The notes under the pieces: model-generated
What the model was told of the DNA's origin: nothing
What the model saw: the letters and a program-made list of their open reading frames with translations, nothing else
The model's database searches: none
Source of the DNA: Metridium senile
Taxonomy: Eukaryota > Cnidaria > Anthozoa > Actiniaria > Metridiidae
Assembly: GCA_949775045.1 (NCBI GenBank)
Contig: OX459100.1
Span: 13,696,447-13,760,446 of the forward strand
DNA: 64,000 bases
Direction of reading: 5' to 3'
In this document: one piece after another, positions 1 through 13,500 of the stretch
Layout: every line of letters starts with the position of its first letter
Position numbering within the stretch: the first letter of the stretch is position 1
Made by a program: the position numbers and the translations under genes

Positions 1-126
1 TCAAAAAGCAATCATTCCACCAATCAATCAATCAATCATTCCACCAATCAATCAATCAATCATTCAACCAATCAATCAATCATTCAACCAATCAATTAAT
101 CAATCAATCATTTAGCCAATAAATCA
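1..126. repeat. AATC microsatellite
   Basis: Short tandem array of aatc units broken by attccacc or attcaacc, directly at the window edge and just downstream of the last visible ORC6 exon. It carries no open frame of interest. Confidence 0.85.
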
Positions 127-155
127 ATCAATAACACTGCTTACACAAAACTTAC

Positions 156-3100
156 TTAATTTTTCTTTTGCTATTTTGTTCATTTCCTCCGTCAGTCTGT
201 CAAACTGAGATCTTTTTATACTTAAAAGAGCTAACAGCTTGGACTTTTCTACTTTGATCTTCTGTGATCTACAGATTACAATTTACATGTAAATTACAAA
301 TGGTATATAAATATTTATTATTAATATCAATAACAAGTTTACACAGGAGCCCATTACAGGGATTTCTGTGAAATATTATATGTGAACACATGTAAAAATA
401 TAATAATTTTAAAAACATGTGAAAATATCATTTTTGCTTAACAACATCTTTTTTATATAATAAACAGAATAATACATGGACGCTTGGAGATACAAATTTA
501 TTTTCCTGTGTTCAAATTTGATATCTGACTTTTTGCTGCGCTCACTCATGAAATATTGAATTGGAACACTCAAACATAAATTCCTCTGTACACCCATGTA
601 TTATTCTCTATATATTATATAACCCTTTCATAACACACATTTATAGTTAATGCTCTGATTGGTCGAAAATTTTTGGAAATTATTAAATAAACACTTATAA
701 AAAAGTAACGAAAAAAAAATTGAATGAGAGGATAATCATGATCATCATATATTATTATATCTGTTGCTTGTCTTATTGGTCATTTTTAAGAAATCTAACA
801 TAGGGAAAAACAATTGTTTTCTGTTTCATAGTATATTATGTCATAAACAGAAACTAATTTGTTGTTGTAAATCCATACATTTGTCCAATGAGACATTTAT
901 ATGATGGTACCTGCATGTTGAGAAAAGTGCAGCAGCTGCATATACAGGATTATTGAGATTCTCTTGGACTTGTTCAACAAACTGTTCTTGGTAGCTAAAA
1001 CATAATAAGACAAACTATAAACTTACTGACTGGCTGACTGATAGACCGACTGGCTGACTGTAAAAAAATCAAACAGTTAACTAATTGGTCAACAAATGTT
1101 TTTGACTGACCTTTTTAACAATAGTTCTGCAAACTTAGAAGCTTCCGTCACTCCAAAATGAACAGCAAGATCATGGACTGTGTAGGATTTTTGTTTTCCC
1201 AACAAACATTCAAATGTTTTATATGCATGCTGGTATGCCTTCTTGGAAGACATGCCTGATAATCTGAATGCAGAAACCTAGTGAATCACAAGATCAATTG
1301 TTAGTAAAAATAGGCAGGTTATAATATAAAATTGCACACCATGGTTGGTTCACAAACTTTTTTTCACACACCTGAAGGCATAAAAAAAAAATGCCTCTCT
1401 CTCCTTAAGGACGTTCGTACGGAATGTTCACGCTCATCCTACTATGCACGACAACGCGCGGTGAGGAATGCCTGGGTGATTTTGCTTATATAAGAAAAAC
1501 AAGCAAACGAGACGATTTTCGATGTTTGAAGTACAATAACTCAATAAAACGAACGGTGGCCCCCATTTTTTATCTTATAAATCAAAATAACTACTAAAGA
1601 TAAGTCTAAAAAAAATTTTATCACACAGAAAATCTGCTTTTTCTACTTTTTTAAGACCCTCCAAAACAACAAAAAGCGGTCATTTTGTTCGAGACGTACG
1701 GTCCTTTTCTCCAAAAAAAGGTACCGTAACCAAGCCTAGTCTTTTGAATTCGCCCAGCCAATCAAAAGCGGGGATCAGTTTCTGATCCTGGCCTTATGAT
1801 TGGTTTAAGTCTATGAAAACCTTTGATTGGACATAATTTGACAACTTGACGAGATTAGGTTCCAAATATAGCTATAATTGAGTGTTAATCAAATCAACAT
1901 AGAAGTGAGTTTCTATAAAGCTCTTTGGGCCAGAAGATGAATTCTAATTGCATCACAAACCGTCCACTTTACAAACGCTAAATCAAGTAGAAAATAACTT
2001 ACTTAAGTTTTATATTTTATTATTCTATTATTAATTTTTTTTATTTATGTAATTATATATTATGACTTTATTTATTTACTTTTTTAATGATATTTATAAT
2101 CTATTTATTTTACATTGTAAAATGCATTGAGACCATGTAATTCTGCGTTTTTAAGAATTAAATTATTATTATTATTATTTTATATGTAATTATTTAAATA
2201 AAAAAAATCTGTAAGCCTTTTATATATAATATTTTTATGCATTGTAAAGGACTGGTCATAAAGTATAAGGGGGTGGGCCGGAAAATTCAGAATTCCCAAG
2301 GAATGACTTTTATTGGCCCACCCTTTAGTCTATGCATAGTTACACGTAGCCCACCCCTATACAATGCACCACAATTACCCCCAAATACCCCCAGTGTAAT
2401 TTTTCATGTCCCACTTATACTTTATGACCAGTCGCTAAGTCTGTTAGTAATTATTTGTCTTCTCGTGTGTCACATTTATTGTGACACTCCTTAATAGCTG
2501 TTATTACAGTTATATGCAAATGATTTTGAACAATGGGTTGAAGTCGAGGCTTTCGGGCGAAAACAATAGGTTTGCACGAAAGCCTTGATTTGAATTCATT
2601 GTTTGAAATCATTTGCATATAACTGTAATAACAGTTATATTTGTAAATTTTGTGTGTGTATGTGTTAGTTTAATAATAAAAAAATAAAAAAAGTAGAAAG
2701 TAACCTCTGTTCCCAGGGTAAAGTCTCCCCTGAAAGAACTAATTAAAGTTTCTGTTTGTTTATAGCTGGAAATGTTTAATGTGTGCAATGGGTTATGGGA
2801 GTTAAACAATATGAAATGACACTAAAAATGACTAAATAGATTAAATATTAATCTGTTACCAGAAAATGTCTTGCAGTTTTTGAAAAACCTGGGTATATTT
2901 GCAGTCATCATCGGTTGTTCGTATTAATCTTAAATATAAAACTCACAATAGAAAGATATATTACCTTATCAACAGGGATATTACAACTAGTTGCAGCTAG
3001 TTCTAGACAAATAACTGACTTGGCTGATCCGTTCAAACTCATTGACCGACATGCACTCGATCCTCTCAGAGAAGTAAGTCGTGAAAGTTCACATGCATTT

Positions 3101-3165
3101 TGTAGAACTTGCGGGCGATCAATGCCTAGTCTTCGAGCTAAACTTGAAAATGCTTTTTCCTCCAT
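156..3165 (-). CDS. ORC6: Origin recognition complex subunit 6, 5' four exons (partial)
   Basis: ORC6 is the smallest subunit of the origin recognition complex and is needed for replication licensing. Four minus-strand exons are visible: 3165-2965 (ATG at 3165), 1277-1111, 994-911 and 268-156. Each has GT-AG borders (acceptor of exon 2 at 1278-1279, donor at 1110) and the phases 0, 2, 2 and 1 chain without a stop. They give about 188 residues and the gene continues past the left edge. Exon 1 resembles the N-terminal TFIIB-like fold (LARRLGIDRP, then a segment with CLELAA). Exon 2 carries the typical LSGMSSKKAYQ and FECLLG block followed by VHDLAVHFGVTEA. Exon 3 has PVYAAAALFSTC. Exon 4 has KIKVEKSKLL and FDRLTEEM. 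These follow the order of animal ORC6 as I know the family. The gene is divergent from the HSF gene. Confidence 0.88.
1404..1720. repeat. Possible degenerate inverted-repeat element in ORC6 intron 1
   Basis: The ends contain related inverted strings (ttcgtacgg near 1415 and cgtacggtcc near 1697). The interior shares a ggtggcccccatttttt-like stretch with the TTAA element at 33.3-34.3 kb. The match is weak by eye. Confidence 0.3.
2250..2433. mobile_element. MITE-like element with about 20-bp terminal inverted repeats
   Basis: Starts gactggtcataaagtataag and ends with the reverse complement, cttatactttatgaccagtc. The interior has no protein-like frame: the open frame across it is an accident of the repeat. 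It lies in ORC6 intron 1. Confidence 0.7.
2495..2638. mobile_element. Palindromic MITE, copy 1
   Basis: Near-complete hairpin with arms starting tagctgttattacagttat and containing gcaaatgattttgaacaatg. A second copy with the same arms and loop lies at 7297-7446 in an HSF intron, so this is a dispersed family. Confidence 0.8.
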
Positions 3166-3418
3166 TTCTGGCTTTTAGGTTTTGAAAGATGTGAAGGTAA
3201 AATATTTTCTATAAAAACTCGTGAGGTGGTAGTTTTACTCAATTATTAGAGCTAGTTGTGTTCGCTTGTTCGTATTAAAACTGTACTCGACCGAGATTAG
3301 TTCATGGCCTTTGCTTTCGCGCCAAATTTTATCCAACATCCTGGACATCTAATATCCTATGGCAACCGATTTCGTACCCTACCCCGCTAAGTAAATGTTT
3401 TGACAACTTGTTCGGCAC

Positions 3419-3583
3419 ATGTCGTTGTTTTTCTTTGGTCCGGTGGAGCTCGATAATGTTCGTGATGTTGTCGATGGTGGTCGATTAGATTTGAAACATG
3501 CGGCCAGAAACAGAAATTCGCCAGAAAGTGCGTCGGATGCTCGAGCCTTAATGGAATTTCCATTCGAGTGGTTTCGTGAGTAA
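3419..3583 (+). CDS. Doubtful short ORF or first exon
   Basis: ATG at 3419 opens 54 codons rich in charged residues and ends at TAA 3581. A near-perfect splice donor (gtgagtaag) overlaps the end, so it could be a first coding exon ending at 3574. No acceptor partner was identified and the protein (starts MSLFFFGPVELDN) is not recognised. It may be chance in a GC-richer promoter region. Confidence 0.2.
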   Translation: MSLFFFGPVELDNVRDVVDGGRLDLKHAARNRNSPESASDARALMEFPFEWFRE

Positions 3584-3632
3584 GCCTCGGCTTTTCGTGA
3601 TATGAACCGAGTCTTGACGACAATCTGTTTGT

Positions 3633-3645
3633 TTCTAGAACCTTC
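3633..3645 (+). promoter_or_regulatory. Heat shock element 1
   Basis: TTCTAGAACCTTC is a perfect three-unit HSE (TTCnnGAAnnTTC), the known binding site of HSF trimers. It lies about 470 bp upstream of the ORC6 start and about 910 bp upstream of the HSF start. Confidence 0.6.
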
Positions 3646-3735
3646 CACAGCGTTCTTTCCGACCCGAACGTGATCGGCTTTTCGGTTTTATGACGTACTT
3701 GTACGAGACCTTGGCGACGACACGTAAACATGAGA

Positions 3736-3748
3736 TTCTAGAACCTTC
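3736..3748 (+). promoter_or_regulatory. Heat shock element 2
   Basis: Second identical 13-bp TTCTAGAACCTTC, 103 bp after the first, with different flanks. A repeated perfect HSE beside the HSF gene suggests stress or autoregulatory control. That is inference from the motif. Confidence 0.6.
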
Positions 3749-4556
3749 GTTACTCTACTGGATCTAGTCGTGTGACGTCAGTAGATCTTTAGCTTTACCG
3801 GATATACAAGGTGAAAGCTATTTTTAGCTGACCAAAAAATTTAGGGAGCCGTAGCTAGTGTTCGATACCTGTTTTATTTCAAGAAAACCAGTTTTTGCAG
3901 TGATAAAATTGAAACAGTTTCCACGGCAGATAGTTAGTTACCCCGGGAGGTTTTGTTGTTTTGGTCCCGGGATCAGTTGTAAAACTTGACATAGGAAAAT
4001 AGTTTATGTTCTAGGTTTTTATTCGATTCTTCACATGCAAGTGCAGCTTGGAAACTATTAAAAGACTCGCTGCAATACTATTTCCATGTTTTTGTAGGTT
4101 CGTGGGGCTGCATATTGTGTAATTAATCAATAAGAATAATTTTGAACAATTATCTTATTACTGGAGCATGATGGCAATATCATCCGCAATAGTCCAATGT
4201 TTATCGCTTTTTATACTAATTGAATGGCAAGCTATCATATCCTTCTTATGGGATGGCTACAAATCAATAAAAAGACGCTAGATTCAAAGCTGGGAAAAAA
4301 ATCACAATTTTTCATAATGCACAAAAAGCACATTTTTCATTTGCTTGATAGGGGTCACTAGTTCGCCACACCTAAAAAGCGGCTCCAGCGACAGCTTGCG
4401 CGCAAGGCATCATGGGTTGTGTAATTTGATATATAGCTTGCATGGCACGACATGTTTTCTACATGGACGAGAGTGATGCTGTAAAGGAAGAACTAGGCTT
4501 GTTTTACTTATATACCTATCAGGTTTTTTTCTACCCTTTGGAAATCATAATTCACT

Positions 4557-7500
4557 ATGCCAATGAAGTCCTTTGAGGGTGATCAGTACGTTATTCCCTC
4601 CAATGTCCCAGCTTTTTTAGTAAAGCTTTGGAAGCTTGTCGAGGATCAACAGTATGACATGCATATCTCATGGAACAGGGTAAATTTCTCCTCTAAAATT
4701 CAACTTTGCTTTAAGAATCGTGATTAAATGGAGATACATGCTGGTTTATAGGGCTTTTTGCATCAAGAAAGCGTTTGAGATGATGTAGATATCCATGTAA
4801 GTTAGTAAAAAGTGGATCTCAAAGTCAATGTTTTCGTTTTCTTGTAGAGTGGTTCAGGGTTTCTGGTTCACGACCAAGCAACGTTTGCTAGGGAAATACT
4901 TCCTAAGTATTTCAAACACAACAATTTTGCCAGCTTTGTACGACAGCTGAATATGTGTAAGTATTGCAATATGCATTTTGTTAGAAAGTGTACTTTAGTT
5001 ACACATATTGATGGTTTATGTAGTTGCTGTTTAGGCATAGATCGAGTATGGACGCTTTAACAGTAGCTCTTGTATCAAAAAGCTTTGTTCACATTGCATA
5101 ATAACTTCGATGTGTGAAGTTTATTAAACAGCGATGCAATTTGGTATAAGTTGCAGTTTATTATCAGCTTTTTAGACCTGTATTTGTCGTTGTAGCCGTC
5201 GAGTATATGCGTGATTAAGATGCGTGAGAGATGCGAAATTGTTGATCTGATTGGGCTGTCTCGTTTGCTAAAATGATTGATTGTTAACATAGCGTCTATA
5301 TATAAAATAATTTTACATTTATTTCTCTTCCAAGCTTAAACTTTCTTGGATTGCTATCAAATAAATGTATATATACACAGTTTTTTATCAACCAGTCTGT
5401 GATGATAATATTTGTTCGATTTATGTTCGATAAAATAACCTATTTTGGTGTATCTTATTTTACCGCAAGGCATCTCACTGTTCCAAGCAAAAAAAAAAAA
5501 AAAAAAATCAAAATTTATTCAAAAATTCTTTGGGAATGTGAGACATTTAAATTGAGTGTTGAATTGAAGGAACTTGAGATGTATTTCAAAGTAAACAATT
5601 ATATTTCTAGGGTGTTTTTTCTGTAAATATTTGCCTTATTCCAAATCGGCTTTTTGTTGTGTTGTTTCTAACTTTTGTGTAAGGTGCACGCGAGCCATGG
5701 AGATAAGAATCGATTTTGAAAACTCCAGTTTTATTTATAAATCACATATTATTTTTGCATTCCCAAATAAATTGTATTCTATACTTTTTTCCAGATGATC
5801 TCTATCTTTAATTTGCTACATAATAAATACTATAGCAGGCACTACTATCTGCTTTGCCTCATTGCACTTTATTTCCCCTTTGATTATTAATGCATGCAGT
5901 AACTTTTTTGTTTGGTGGGTATTGTTCCATAAAGATATAAGGTCCATAAAAATGTTCAGAATAAATGATACTCATATTCTGTAGTAAAAGTTATAGCTAT
6001 TCTTTGTTACAGTACCTTAGTTACAGCACCTATTATTACTACTGCCAAGGTGCAACTCCAAGGTGCAAAAGCCAACATGTGAAGAGCAGCAATCCTACAT
6101 CAGTAGCCTTTGATATTTTAATTGTAAAAATACTGAAAATGCCTTAATTTCATTTTGCTATTTGATTGTTGCGTAAATACAATGTAGTTATAGGCGCTAT
6201 AATATTTCAGAATAAATATCCAGGTGTTATAGAAAATAGTACTCACTTAGTTGTTAAGAACTTTGGGTTCTGGTTGGGTAAACACTTTTAGAAATGTACA
6301 ATATAAATAGTTGTGATAACAAGACATATTTGCAAAAAATATATATTCTTCTATATAGATGAATATCAGTAATTGATAAGTCTGGATATTTGTTTCTCAA
6401 GAATTATTCCTTGGCTGCCCTGTGAATACTACTATAATAATTACTACAAATTTATGAGTGTAGTATTGCAAAAATCAAGTAATAATTATATTCCATTGTT
6501 GATGGATTCCCAATGTTAGAAACACTTGCAAAGACATTCCAAAGTCACTTATGATCACTATCGATGTAATAATTTTATTTATGATTTAACCAACTGATGT
6601 ACAGAGTATTATGTTTAGCATCTGGTTTGCTTTTGGCATATGGAATGGGGTCCTAACACTCCTTCCTCGTGGGGGTTGAATAGAGCTAATTTGCATGTCA
6701 ATAGAGGTTGTGCCCCATTTTAGAATATTTAATTTACAGTGTTGCAAAAAAAAAAAAATAGATAAATCACTGTCTTACCATTAAAGCCATTAGCCAGTGT
6801 CTACTATTTAAGTTGCATTGGACACATATGCACATCCTGCAACTACATTCAGTACTGAATCACGCAACACTTTACTTTTAATAATGGAAATTTTGTATAG
6901 CAAAGAGAACCTGGCATAGGAGAAAACAGCACATCATTGATATACTGTATTTAAAAAATAAGCGAATAAGCGCCACACTTTAACACTATAATGTTACTCT
7001 AAAACAGCATTGGAAATACATTTTTATCAAGAGCTATATTCTTCAGTTAAAAGTAATTATATATCACAGTGAAATCAAGAAAAATTTAATAAGCGCCATG
7101 ACGCTTATTCGAGTAAATATGGTAATTTGTTTTTATACTTTAATACGTCTTCATTTATTTGCTTATTTCAGTTTTATTATTATGTATTGTCATAAAGCAA
7201 ACTTGAAATTTTTGACACCAAACTTGTGACTCAAAATAAAAAAACATACACTTGTGAGACCATAATGACCTGTAATTTATGGCCAAATTTTATGAATAGC
7301 TGTTATTACAGTTATGTGCAAATGATTTTGAACAATGGGTTGAAGTCGAGGCTTTCGGGCAAAAACAATAGGTTTGCCCGAAAGGCTTGATTTGAATCCA
7401 TTGTTTGAAATCATTTGCATATAACATTACTGTAATAACAGCTATTGCCTGAATTTAAAACTATCAAATGTTTTACTATTAAAGTACTTTTGGCTGTTGG

Positions 7501-10500
7501 TGACTGTAACTGGATGCATGCATGGTAGCAATAATGGACTTAATGTCTAAGTTTTCAAAATTAATTGTGCAAATGCCCCTTTTGGCAAATAGAACAGTGG
7601 TTCTAAATAACATGAAACTGGTCTATTGCCAAACTGTCTAAGTTTACAAAATTAATTACTGTCCTGCTTCATTTATTTCAGATGGCTTTCGCAAGGTTAT
7701 TGGAGCAGAACAAGGAGGGTTAAGGTCGGACAATGATGTGTGGGAGTTTCATAATCCTAATTTCCAGTGTGGTCAACCACAGCTTCTTGAGAATGTCAAA
7801 AGAAAGGTAACTTGAACATGCCATGCAGGGGCGTCAATGGCTATAGATTGTGTAGGTGTAATAACACCAATGAATAGTTGTTCATATATCATGCTGAAGA
7901 CATTGGCTTTGTTAAGTGCTGAATTGTGGTGAGCACTTTAAAAAATGATCAAAATAGAAATATGAAGTCCTGCATATATCATGCTGAAGATATTGGCTGT
8001 GTTAAGTGCTGAATTGTGGTGAGCACTTTAAAAAATTATCAAAATAGAAATATAAAGTCCTGTTGTATCCGGTAGACAATCCCCTACTCTTTTTGAAGAG
8101 CACAACAGGATCTTTTACATACACCTTTATATAGAAATACAGTGAAAGCAGACAGGGCCTCTGGCTTTACGTCCTTATCCAAGGAGATGGGACACTGAGA
8201 GAATGAATGCCCAAAGACACAAAAAGCAATCACCCTGGCCAGGAATCGAACCCAGACTGTAAGGCCCAGAACTTGAACCCCTAACCACTTTTGACCATTA
8301 CACCTCTCCAATTTTTTCTTGCTAAACATTTCCTTGCCTTCTCTGTTGACTTCTTGACAGCTGATTTTGCTGTTGTTCGGGACAGTTACTCTGATAAGTT
8401 AATTAATAAACATGTATTCATTATACCAATATATATGTTCCACTGACAATGTTAATTAATTTTTGATGGAATGCTTTGTGACTCATAGCCACAGGAACAG
8501 CAATTGATGCAATCATTGAAGTTACCTGATTGAGACATATCATGAATATAAACTCAACTAGTTTAGTACATTTTGGAGTTAGCAAAGACTGCTTATAGTT
8601 AAGCTTCATTTATCTGGGACAATGAAACAATGTAAACATTCATTAAAAATATTTAATATCTTAGTTTAGTTAATAATAAAATGCCAATAAGCTAAGCTTT
8701 TACAACTTTTTATGTATAGCTTCAAAGTTTTGTTTGTTTGAATGTGTGTTTGTTTGTTTGTTTCTAATGCATAAGTTTGCTTAGAATGCATAACTCACTT
8801 TTTTTAAAGTCTCTCAATGTCTCCCTGTCAATGACTTTAGCATGTAGACACAGTGCCCTACTTATTAGGTAGACTCAAACTCACTTTTAGAACTATGTTA
8901 AACATTTTGCACACAAGTTCTCTGCTCACATGTTCATTTTTGCAGAGGGAAGAAAACCAGATAACCAGGAGAAGAACCCTTTTCTGTATTAAGTTCAAGT
9001 TTGCTTATATGTATTAAGTTTTTGTGGTTGCAAGGTTGTAATGTTTAAAATCATTTGTTATTTCAGGCAGCACCAGAGGAGAAGAAGCTCAAGAATGAAG
9101 ACGTCTCTAAAGTACTGCATGATGTCAAGGACATGAAGGGAAAGCAAGATGAAATGACAGCAAAACTAGAACAAATAAAAAGGTAGTTGAGCTAGTCAGA
9201 CTACTCACAGCTGGTTCTCAGTCCAAATTATCAAACCAAATTGTTTCAGAATAAATAATATAAATATATATGTAAATATATAGATATTTTATAATCATCA
9301 CTCCACGTCGGGGCTAGTCCGTGAGGCTCACTCACACTCACTACCACTACATTCCATATTTACAACACACAACTCTGCTCACATGTTGATTTTTGCGGAG
9401 GGAGGAAAAGCGGATAACCCAGAGAAAAACCCTTGTGGCATGAGAGAGAACAACACATCAAACAAACTCTATTCACTTGTTGCCCGAGCCGGGAATCAAA
9501 CCCAGGCTACAGTGGTGAAAGGCCAGCGCTCTCACCGCTAGGCCACTTATGCCACTAATAATGGCTACAACAATATGAAGCTGATGTGTTGACTCCTTAT
9601 GAATGACTGGGGAAATTGATTTTTTGATATTATATTCAATTTTACCATATTTTATGCACTCACATGTTATTAGTATTGCCCACCTCTAGAGAATGATTCA
9701 AGACAAGTTAGAGATCTATTAACTGCGGTTTTCTTTCAATAGTCACCTTCACAGTTCCCTGAGCCATCTTAAAAGGTAGCCAGGCCTTTGCATTGAAGCG
9801 AGACAAACATTGAGGTTGCAATGATAGAGACACATGAATAATTGCCTGGAAGATGATAAAAGGTCTCTAACATTTCAAACTCAATGTTTGTCTCACTACC
9901 TTTTAAGATGGTGCAGGGAACTGTGAAGACGACTATTGGCAATATCCTGAAAAGTAATTGTTGACTTTTATTGTAGAAAATGATCATAAAATATGTTTGT
10001 GCTTCACTTGTAGATATGTTTATTTATTAGTATTGATTAACCTTAAGTGTTAACAATTCCACACGACTTATAGAATAACAGATAATTTATTCTGAAAATA
10101 CACCCATTTTCATTTCAGAGAGAATGAGACTTTATGGAGAGAGCTTGTTGACCTGAGAACCAAACATTCAAGACAGCAACATGTGGTTAATAGGGTAATG
10201 TCTTGATTTACTAAATAAACCTGCTACAGTTGACTATCTCTGACCACACATGGAACAGAAGAAAGCATTCGCTTATAGGAGATGCTCACTTACGAGAACC
10301 TAAACACAGGAATCCCAAATCATGAGAACCCTATCACATGAGGCCAAATCCATGTATACTTTGTTATACGAACAGACAGGTCAAGTTGTTTTTAACATTT
10401 AAAAAAAGGAAAATTAAAATAGTGGTTACTTATGGAAGATGGTCGCTTATGGGAGTGGTTGTTCAAGTGAACTGTATTTAAATGCCACTAGAATAATGAT

Positions 10501-13500
10501 CATAAAACTATTTTGAAAGTTAACAATTTAATCTTTGATTATAGTTGTTCCAGTTTCTGATGAGATTAGTATATCAAAATGAAGCCAAACTAGCTAATAG
10601 AAAAAGGTATGAAATACCCTGTAACTGATCCAGTCACCATAGTTACCATCACCATTATGACTATCATCACCACCACCGTTGTTATCACCATCATGGGTAC
10701 CATCATCATGATTATCATCACTATCATCATCATGATGCAGGGTCGGATTCAGTTATTTTTCAGGTGGTGTACCAAGGGGTGTTGGGGGGTGCCCGGTCCC
10801 TAAATGGCTTAAATAGGGGTAATTGCGGCACTACATCCGCCCCTTTTCATGAGTATCATCAACATCATCTTCATCATCATGATTATCATCACCATTGTCA
10901 TCACTATTGTCGTCATCATGAGTATCATCATCTTCATCATCATGATTATCATCACTATTATCATCACAGACTATTATCATCACTATTATCATCACTATTA
11001 TCATCACTATTATCATCACTATTATCATCACTATTATCATCACTATTATCATCACTATTATCATCACTATTGTCATCACTATTATCATCACTATTATCAT
11101 CACTATTGTCGTCACTATTATCATCACTATTATCATCACTATTGTCGTCACTATTATCATCACTATTATCATCACTATTATCATCACTATTATCAGCACT
11201 ATTATCATCACTATTGTCGTCACTATTATCATCACTATTATCATCACTATTGTCGTCACTATTATCATCACTATTATCATCACTATTATCATCACTATTA
11301 TCATCACTATTATCATCACTATTATCATCACTATTATCATCACTATTGTCATCACTATTATCATCACTATTATCATCACTATTACCATCACTATTATCAT
11401 CACTATTATCATCACTATTATCATCACTATTATCATCACTATTATCATCACTATTGTCGTCATCACTATTATCATCACTATTATCATCACTATTATCATC
11501 ACTATTATCATCACTATTGTCGTCATCACTATTATCATCACTATTATCATCACTATTATCATCACTATTATCATCACTATTATCATCACTATTATCATCA
11601 CTATTGTCGTCATCACTATTATCATCACTATTGTCATCACTATTATCATCACTATTATCATCACTATTATCATCACTATTATCATCACTATTATCATCAC
11701 TATTATCATCACTATTATCATCACTATTATCATCACTATTATCATCACTATTGTCGTCATCACTATTGTCATCACTATTATCATCACTATTATCATCACT
11801 ATTATCATCACTATTATCATCACTATTGTCGTCATCACTATTATCATCACTATTATCATCACTATTATCATCACTATTATCATCACTATTGTCGTCATCA
11901 CTATTATCATCACTATTATCATCACTATTGTCATCACTATTATCATCACTATTATCATCACTATTATCATCACTATTATCATCACTATTATCATCACTAT
12001 TGTCGTCATCACTATTATCATCACTATTATCATCACTATTATCATCACTATTATCATCACTATTATCATCACTATTATCATCACTATTATCATCACTATT
12101 ATCATCACTATTATCATCACTATTATCATCACTATTATCATCACTATTGTTGTCATCACTATTATCATCACTATTATCATCACTATTATCATCACTATTA
12201 TCATCACTATTATCATCACTATTGTCGTCACTATTATCATCACTATTATCATCACTATTGTCGTCACTATTATCATCACTATTGTCGTCATCACTATTAT
12301 CATCACTATTATCATCACTATTATCATCACTATTATCATCACTATTATCATCACTATTATCATCACTATGATCATCACTATTATCATCACTATTATCATC
12401 ACTATTATCATCACTATTATCATCACTATTATCATCACTTTTATCATCACTATTGTCGTCATCATGAGTATCATCATCATCACCAATAATTGTCATCATA
12501 GCTTTTACTCAAATAGCATTCATTTAATTGTCTTCAGGTTAATGCTTCAAGATGCCTCTGAGCAGGAAGCAGCAGCCAAGCGTGCTAGACAACAAGAATA
12601 TTCAATGGATTCACATGGCCCTAGTACTAGTACAACTCCTATTGGAGCTACAGGCTATGGCTCACACTTGGCTCACACAAGTGGGGTTAGTATTGACATG
12701 CTTATCTACATGTCTAGATACAACTAATTGCAAGATAATTTTACAAAGAATTATAATTATGAATCACTACCAAATTCACTGAGCCTTAAACAGCCTGAAA
12801 ATAACAATTAACTTGTCTTTGTTTTTCAAACTATTCACATGACTTGTTCAGAGGACAGATATGATCATGTGACATGTATGATATGCAGCTTTGTGATACC
12901 AGTGAATTTGATAGTATCCTCATGATTGTAGTGTCACACAGCTTTGCATTGTTGACCATGCCCTTCCAGAGTCCTATCTTCCACTTCCACCATATTTCTG
13001 AAATCTGTTTGTAATGAATAACAACTCCAAAATATCATTGAATGTGTCTATCACCATCAGGAATATACACCTAATCCAAAAAACGTTGTCTGGTCCGCCG
13101 CACAGTCCTCTCGCCAAGACTGTGAAAGATATTGGTTATATCTAATCAGTAATCAATTTATTTGCATGTTCACACTCTAGTGTGGTACTTTTTTCAACGA
13201 AATAGTGTTCTGTCTACTTTTATTTTCTTGTTTTATCACTCTCATCAAAATATACACTGTGTTTTCCTTCACGGTCTTGGCGCGAGGACTGTGCGGCGGA
13301 ACCGACAACGTTTTTTGGATTAGGTGTATACCAACTGACACCGTAGCTTTGCCAATTTTTATGATTGTAACCACTGTAAGATTCCATTTAAATCATAGAT
13401 TATGATATGAGTGAAAGTTTAATGCTTCTGCTATGCTGAATGTACACTGTAATTTGATATACAGCTATTTCAAAAAAACGTTGAATACTGAATAGTGCAT

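Larger units (their letters stand above)
2965..4556. other. ORC6-HSF divergent region
   Basis: This region holds ORC6 exon 1 and about 1.4 kb of intergenic DNA up to the HSF start codon. It is richer in CpG than its surroundings around 3300-3800, contains two heat shock elements, and otherwise shows only one short doubtful ORF at 3419-3583. I see no further repeats in it. Confidence 0.6.

Noticed and set aside
3379..3731. Minus-strand frames of 89 and 114 codons near the heat shock elements
   Set aside because: Overlapping frames in CpG-richer DNA with no recognisable domain or splice support.
10764..12499. Long open frames on both strands (more than 500 codons; LLSS, YHH, DDNS, IVMI repeats)
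   Set aside because: They are translations of a 12-bp satellite lying between HSF exons 6 and 7, and the period keeps frames open by arithmetic.
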